Source: Lytechinus variegatus
Lineage: Eukaryota; Echinodermata; Echinoidea; Temnopleuroida; Toxopneustidae
Length of the DNA: 64,000 nucleotides
Assembly: GCF_018143015.1 (NCBI RefSeq)
Contig: NC_054746.1
Coordinates: 39,682,687 to 39,746,686, forward strand
Direction: 5' to 3'
Part shown: one piece after another, positions 61,401-64,000 of the stretch
How positions within the stretch are numbered: position 1 is the first letter of the stretch
Layout: each line of letters starts with the position of its first letter
Notes under the pieces: model-generated
Seen by the model: only the letters and a program-made list of their open reading frames with translations
Told to the model about the DNA's origin: nothing
Databases searched by the model: none
Made by a program: the position numbers and the translations under genes

Positions 61401-62104
61401 TAAATTTTCACCGATTAAATCTATATGGGCCCTACATTAAGTACATATTACACAAAACTAAATAAGTCTTTGATTGTTATTCTAATAATTTTTAAATGTA
61501 AGTTTTAACAAAATATTTGATGTATTATCAGATAAAGTTTGAGTGAATTGTATCTGTATTAGATATATAATGTATGTTTTCTTTGTTCATTTTTGTGTCG
61601 TTTCAGGATGATTTTGATTCTCTGAGGCCCCTGTGCTATCCTCAAACAGACGTCTTCCTGCTGTGCTTCAGCGTTGTCTCACCCACCTCATTCCATAATG
61701 TCTTGGAGAAATGGCTACCAGAGCTCAGACGTCACAACCCAAAGACTCCTATCCTGCTGATTGGAACACAGTGTGATCTCCGTACAGATGTTAACATTCT
61801 CATAGACCTTTCAAAACATCAGGAACGTCCCATCTGTGAAGAGGAGGCATCCATGCGTGCAAGTCGTATCAATGCTGTGGGTTATATTGAATGCTCTGCT
61901 CTTACCCAGCACAATCTCAAGGAAGTTTTTGATGCTGTGATATTAACTGGACTAGAGTACACTAAACCACCTAAATCATCAAAAAGCCTGAGACGGAGAT
62001 TGAGTCGAAAAGAAAAAATCCCACCTCCACCCAAGAGAGCACAGGACACAAAACCTAAAAAGAAAGGAACGATCTGGAAAAAGCTCTGTTGTATCCCAAC
62101 ATGA
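52468..62104 (+). CDS. rhou: Atypical Rho GTPase, RHOU/RHOV (Wrch/Chp) type, 3 exons
   Basis: Exons 52468-52693, 54578-54636, 61607-62104, with GT-AG junctions in frame, give 260 aa (human RHOU is 258). I chose the ATG at 52468 because it gives the conserved MPP start, has G at -3 and fits the family length; an in-frame ATG at 52384 would add 28 residues. Features: proline-bearing N-terminus; P-loop GDGAVGKT (44-51); [13 protein letters not shown]; effector loop [10 protein letters not shown] (66-75); DTAGQ (91-95, catalytic Gln kept); [18 protein letters not shown] (148-153, the Wrch-type TQxD variant); ECSAL (190-194); a basic tail with PPPP ending KKLCCIPT. The family are fast-cycling, often palmitoylated GTPases acting on PAK/PAR6, the actin cytoskeleton and adhesion; that role is inferred. 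RHOU fits slightly better than RHOV, and it may be the pre-duplication ancestor of both. Confidence 0.92.
52920..53160. repeat. Dispersed repeat in intron 1 of the Rho gene
   Basis: AAAACTTGTTAAGGGGTT and TGTTTGGAAAT also occur at about 3870-3895 in intron 1 of ABHD12-like copy A. The segment ends at a poly-C tract. Family unknown. Confidence 0.4.
54637..61606 (+). other. Large second intron of the Rho gene
   Basis: About 7 kb without a supported exon. Open stretches such as 59430-59798 and 55438-55685 show no familiar protein. A small GGGGGTCCACCT-containing repeat lies at 60010-60150. No ncRNA was recognised. Confidence 0.6.
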
Positions 62105-64000
62105 GACCTGTTGTGAGTGTCCTCTTTCAATGGAACATTCAAGACTGTTCATTACAGAAAAACGAACATGCCAAAGCCGTAACTCATTCTGCAATTGTTA
62201 ATGTGAATGTTTGATGCTAATTTAATATATTTGTCGTCATGCTGTGCAGATGAATACGCGGCCGATTTTCTTTATTGATGTTGCAATATGTAAAGCACTA
62301 AAATGATGTTTTAATAACAGAAATGTAGCAAAGTACAGTTGTTTGCTTCCCCTGCTGTATGCCTCTGTGGTTAGTCCAAACATAGAGCTATAGCTCTATG
62401 GTCCAAAACATTTTGTTGTAAATGACTGCTGCTTGTTCAAAGGTACCTGGGAAAATCTGGTTCTGTCTCAACATCGGTATGATTTTGCAAAACTTGTGAG
62501 ACCACAACAAAGAGTACTATTAACTACATGTTTTCATGAATTAAATGGTCTAAGTTTTTATTGTTTTGGCTTTCTTCTATATATGTTTCGGCAAGAATGC
62601 CATGTTCTTTTAATATCATCAGTTGTACTGAAATAATTACTCATACATGTACTCTAGATTTTAAGTTGCCCTTACAGTCTGATTTTGATGGTCTATTTAG
62701 GGCCCTGTTCCATAAAGAAATGTAATCAATATTGTAGCTTTTTTTTCCATGGTTTTCATTGACATAAAATAACTAAAATTATTTTTACAGGGAACCAGAA
62801 CACCACATACATGTATGTGCTCAAACATCAATACAAACAATTACTGTAATTTTTTAAATCAAACTGTAGCAACTGGTGTGAAACTATATGACGTTAATAA
62901 TTATCAGAATTCCTAATTCGGGAAAAATTGTCGCACATGTATTTGTTTTTTATTTTAATTCATGTTATGTTTCTTGCTCTGTTGTATATATTTAAGAGAT
63001 TATTTGAAATTATATATCTTTATAAAGAGGACCACATGTTTGCATAAATCATCTTAAATGAAAAATAAAAAAAAACAATTCAGATGCTCAGAACAAGTAA
63101 TACACTGTATGGTATTGCTTTCAAATATTAGTGCAACTGAGCAAACTTCTGCGTCATGGCATTGATGTTACATGTACTTCTAGTCAAATGAGGAATTTCA
63201 CTAGTAACATTAGTATGTACTTCCTAATATACTATTATGGAAAATTTTGATATGCTTTTGATGAGGTTACTACCAGTGAAGCTTCAACAGCGAATGGAAT
63301 TATAATACAAAAAAATATTAAGTGTATAATACCAAAATTTTGAGTATTAAGTTTATACTACCATAATTTTTACCCCATTTGGCACAATCAGAATAACTTA
63401 ACGGATTATGAAATAATCAGTCTGTATTGATTTTAATTTTTGTTCTCAATCATATATATGTAAAATTGTACACCACCATAAAGTTTCAAGGATGGTTGTT
63501 CATTTTCTTCTACACACTTTTATTTTGAGCTCAGATTTAATCACTTCCCATGCTCTCCGATATTCAGTTATATCACAATTTTTTTCGGGCAATAGATAGT
63601 AAGACAGATATTGGTGATGAGCTCATTCCTTCTACAATCATTTAAACATCACACAAGGTTACACAACAATCTTTCCTTTATTTCTCAAGTGATTGTAGAC
63701 AATAGCTCCCCCTACCTGGATAGGGTCATTGTTCACATTGTTGGTATTTTAACATCAAACTATGGAGGGTTGAGGTTTTCCTTTTTCCATGCATAGCCAC
63801 CCACCATTTATAGGTTGTATGAATTTGTAGACCACCCAGTTAAAACATGGAGCTCATGATTAAAAGTAAAATGAACAAAAAATGAACTTCTGAATTAGGA
63901 ACTTGGAAAAGAAAAAAATCTGAAATTATCCTATCTGTCTCTCCTTTCGAAATAAAGTTGATCCCATATTTCCTGTCACATTTTGATAAATATACTTTGA
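62105..64000 (+). other. 3' UTR and flank of the Rho gene
   Basis: AT-rich, non-coding. AATAAA occurs at 63064-63069 and 63951-63956; either could end the transcript. A short palindrome CATAGAGCTATAGCTCTATG lies at 62381-62400. No other gene is visible up to the window edge. Confidence 0.5.

Noticed and set aside
1-64000. CRISPR arrays, bacterial operons, ribosome binding sites, rRNA genes
   Set aside because: The window is spliced eukaryotic DNA; the regularly spaced units at 9675-10957 are a transposon-like repeat, not a CRISPR array.
1-64000. Retroviral, LTR or Polinton-type remains
   Set aside because: I recognised no capsid, envelope, integrase or LTR structure anywhere in the window.

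Overview
The window looks like animal nuclear DNA, most likely from a sea urchin or related echinoderm. It is AT-rich, with short exons and long introns, many foldback MITEs, and a tRNA-derived SINE with the boxes TGGCTCAGTGG and GGTTCAAATCCC. I see three gene families, all hand-assembled from splice signals and reading frame; no database was searched.

Positions 1-32,000 hold two tandem, same-strand copies of an ABHD12-like serine hydrolase gene (A, 522-15619; B, 19199-29212). Each has 12 coding exons in the same phases and an open reading frame (376 and 374 aa) with a membrane segment and a Ser-Asp-His triad. The 3' halves are nearly identical, introns included, while the 5' introns have diverged strongly, which suggests gene conversion. 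Copy B has Ile for Asn in the HGNSG oxyanion-type motif. Two decayed copies of exon 9 lie upstream of exon 9 in both genes. The introns carry a repeat family of about 163-bp monomers, each with a DR1-type AGGTCA repeat.

Positions 32,000-36,058 show no gene. Positions 36,061-46,135 are bounded by 24-bp identical inverted ends (CACTCTAAATTTC...) flanked by TA, with related GGACTTAAA motifs just inside both ends. Within this 10.1-kb unit lies an apparently intact 7-exon gene on the minus strand (40298-45842, 363 aa), with its own E-box/CCAAT promoter sequence. The protein resembles uncharacterised proteins often annotated as SAMD3-like. No transposase was found. This gene-carrying TIR unit is the best candidate for something undescribed.

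Positions 46,138-52,467 are intergenic, with several MITEs and one insertion flanked by an 11-bp target duplication. Positions 52,468-62,104 hold a three-exon atypical Rho GTPase of the RHOU/RHOV type (260 aa), with a 6.97-kb second intron. The rest is its 3' flank.

The three families have no obvious joint pathway: a lysophospholipid-type lipase pair, a membrane-associated Rho switch and an uncharacterised, possibly mobile gene.
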